Positions 32,913 through 32,969 of a stretch of 32,969 bases of DNA are shown in pieces. The position numbers and the translations under genes are program-made. Source of the stretch: Alphaproteobacteria bacterium (GTDB lineage: Bacteria > Pseudomonadota > Alphaproteobacteria > Micropepsales > Micropepsaceae); NCBI GenBank assembly GCA_013697055.1, contig JACCXK010000090.1, forward strand, positions 1 to 32,969. Direction: 5' to 3'. Within the stretch, counting starts at the first letter, position 1. The number at the start of each line of letters is the position of its first letter. The notes under the pieces were generated by a model, which worked only from the letters and a program-made list of their open reading frames with translations, had not been told where the DNA came from and made no database searches.

Positions 32913-32969
32913 TTGGTACTTAGCCGTTCTGTCCGCGGTGCCTTAGCGCCTGGTCAGCCAGGACACAGG

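Noticed and set aside
32913-32969. Right end checked for a tRNA or other RNA gene
   Set aside because: No cloverleaf arms or TTCRA-like T-arm could be seen.

Overview
The window looks like a chromosomal segment of a GC-rich alphaproteobacterium. The evidence is EcfG-type (GGAAC-N16/17-CGTT-like) general stress promoters, three IalB-family proteins, an xseB-dxs block and heavy use of exported and quinoprotein oxidoreductases. A Rhizomicrobium/Micropepsaceae- or Caulobacter-like organism is a guess from gene content only. No rRNA, tRNA, CRISPR array, phage or transposase gene was seen.

Layout. 1-1000: 3' part (minus strand) of an RTX-repeat metzincin-like protease with an apparent frameshift. 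1325-3399: a stress block with a CsbD-like protein, a phospholipid methyltransferase-like protein, a small protein and a GSP39-type SDR; two of its transcription units carry EcfG-like promoters. 3517-8487: a tight four-gene cluster of exported enzymes: a D-amino-acid-oxidase-like lipoprotein whose motif order is circularly permuted, a cytochrome c, an N-acyl-D-amino-acid deacylase and a tannase/feruloyl-esterase-like hydrolase. A flavin monooxygenase (8511) follows. 9466-13583: a small lipoprotein, a PQQ sugar-dehydrogenase-like protein lacking the usual catalytic His, a Tat-exported quinoprotein dehydrogenase and a small secreted protein. 13615-16029 (minus): an MscS channel followed by mmsA. 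16179-17746: amtB then glnK, ammonium uptake and its PII regulator. 17819-20875: biotin genes bioF-bioD-bioA. 20930-24178: exported msrA, three IalB-family genes, a strong terminator and Tat-exported msrB. 24316: CsbD with a textbook EcfG-like promoter. 24599-26380: sppA. 26522-29906: xseB, dxs and a TrmA-family rRNA methyltransferase. 29903-32718: a membrane-anchored C13 (legumain-like) peptidase overlapping a second large quinoprotein dehydrogenase. The right end holds a nested palindromic repeat.

How it fits together. Much of the window serves the cell envelope: oxidative repair (MsrA/MsrB), periplasmic oxidation through PQQ, FAD and haem c, peptide and signal-peptide turnover (SppA, C13 peptidase) and stress proteins. 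The most unusual part is 3517-6889. Its three products could form a periplasmic route in which the deacylase releases D-amino acids, the permuted flavoenzyme oxidises them and the cytochrome accepts the electrons. The individual families are recognisable from motifs; the pathway is inference from gene order.
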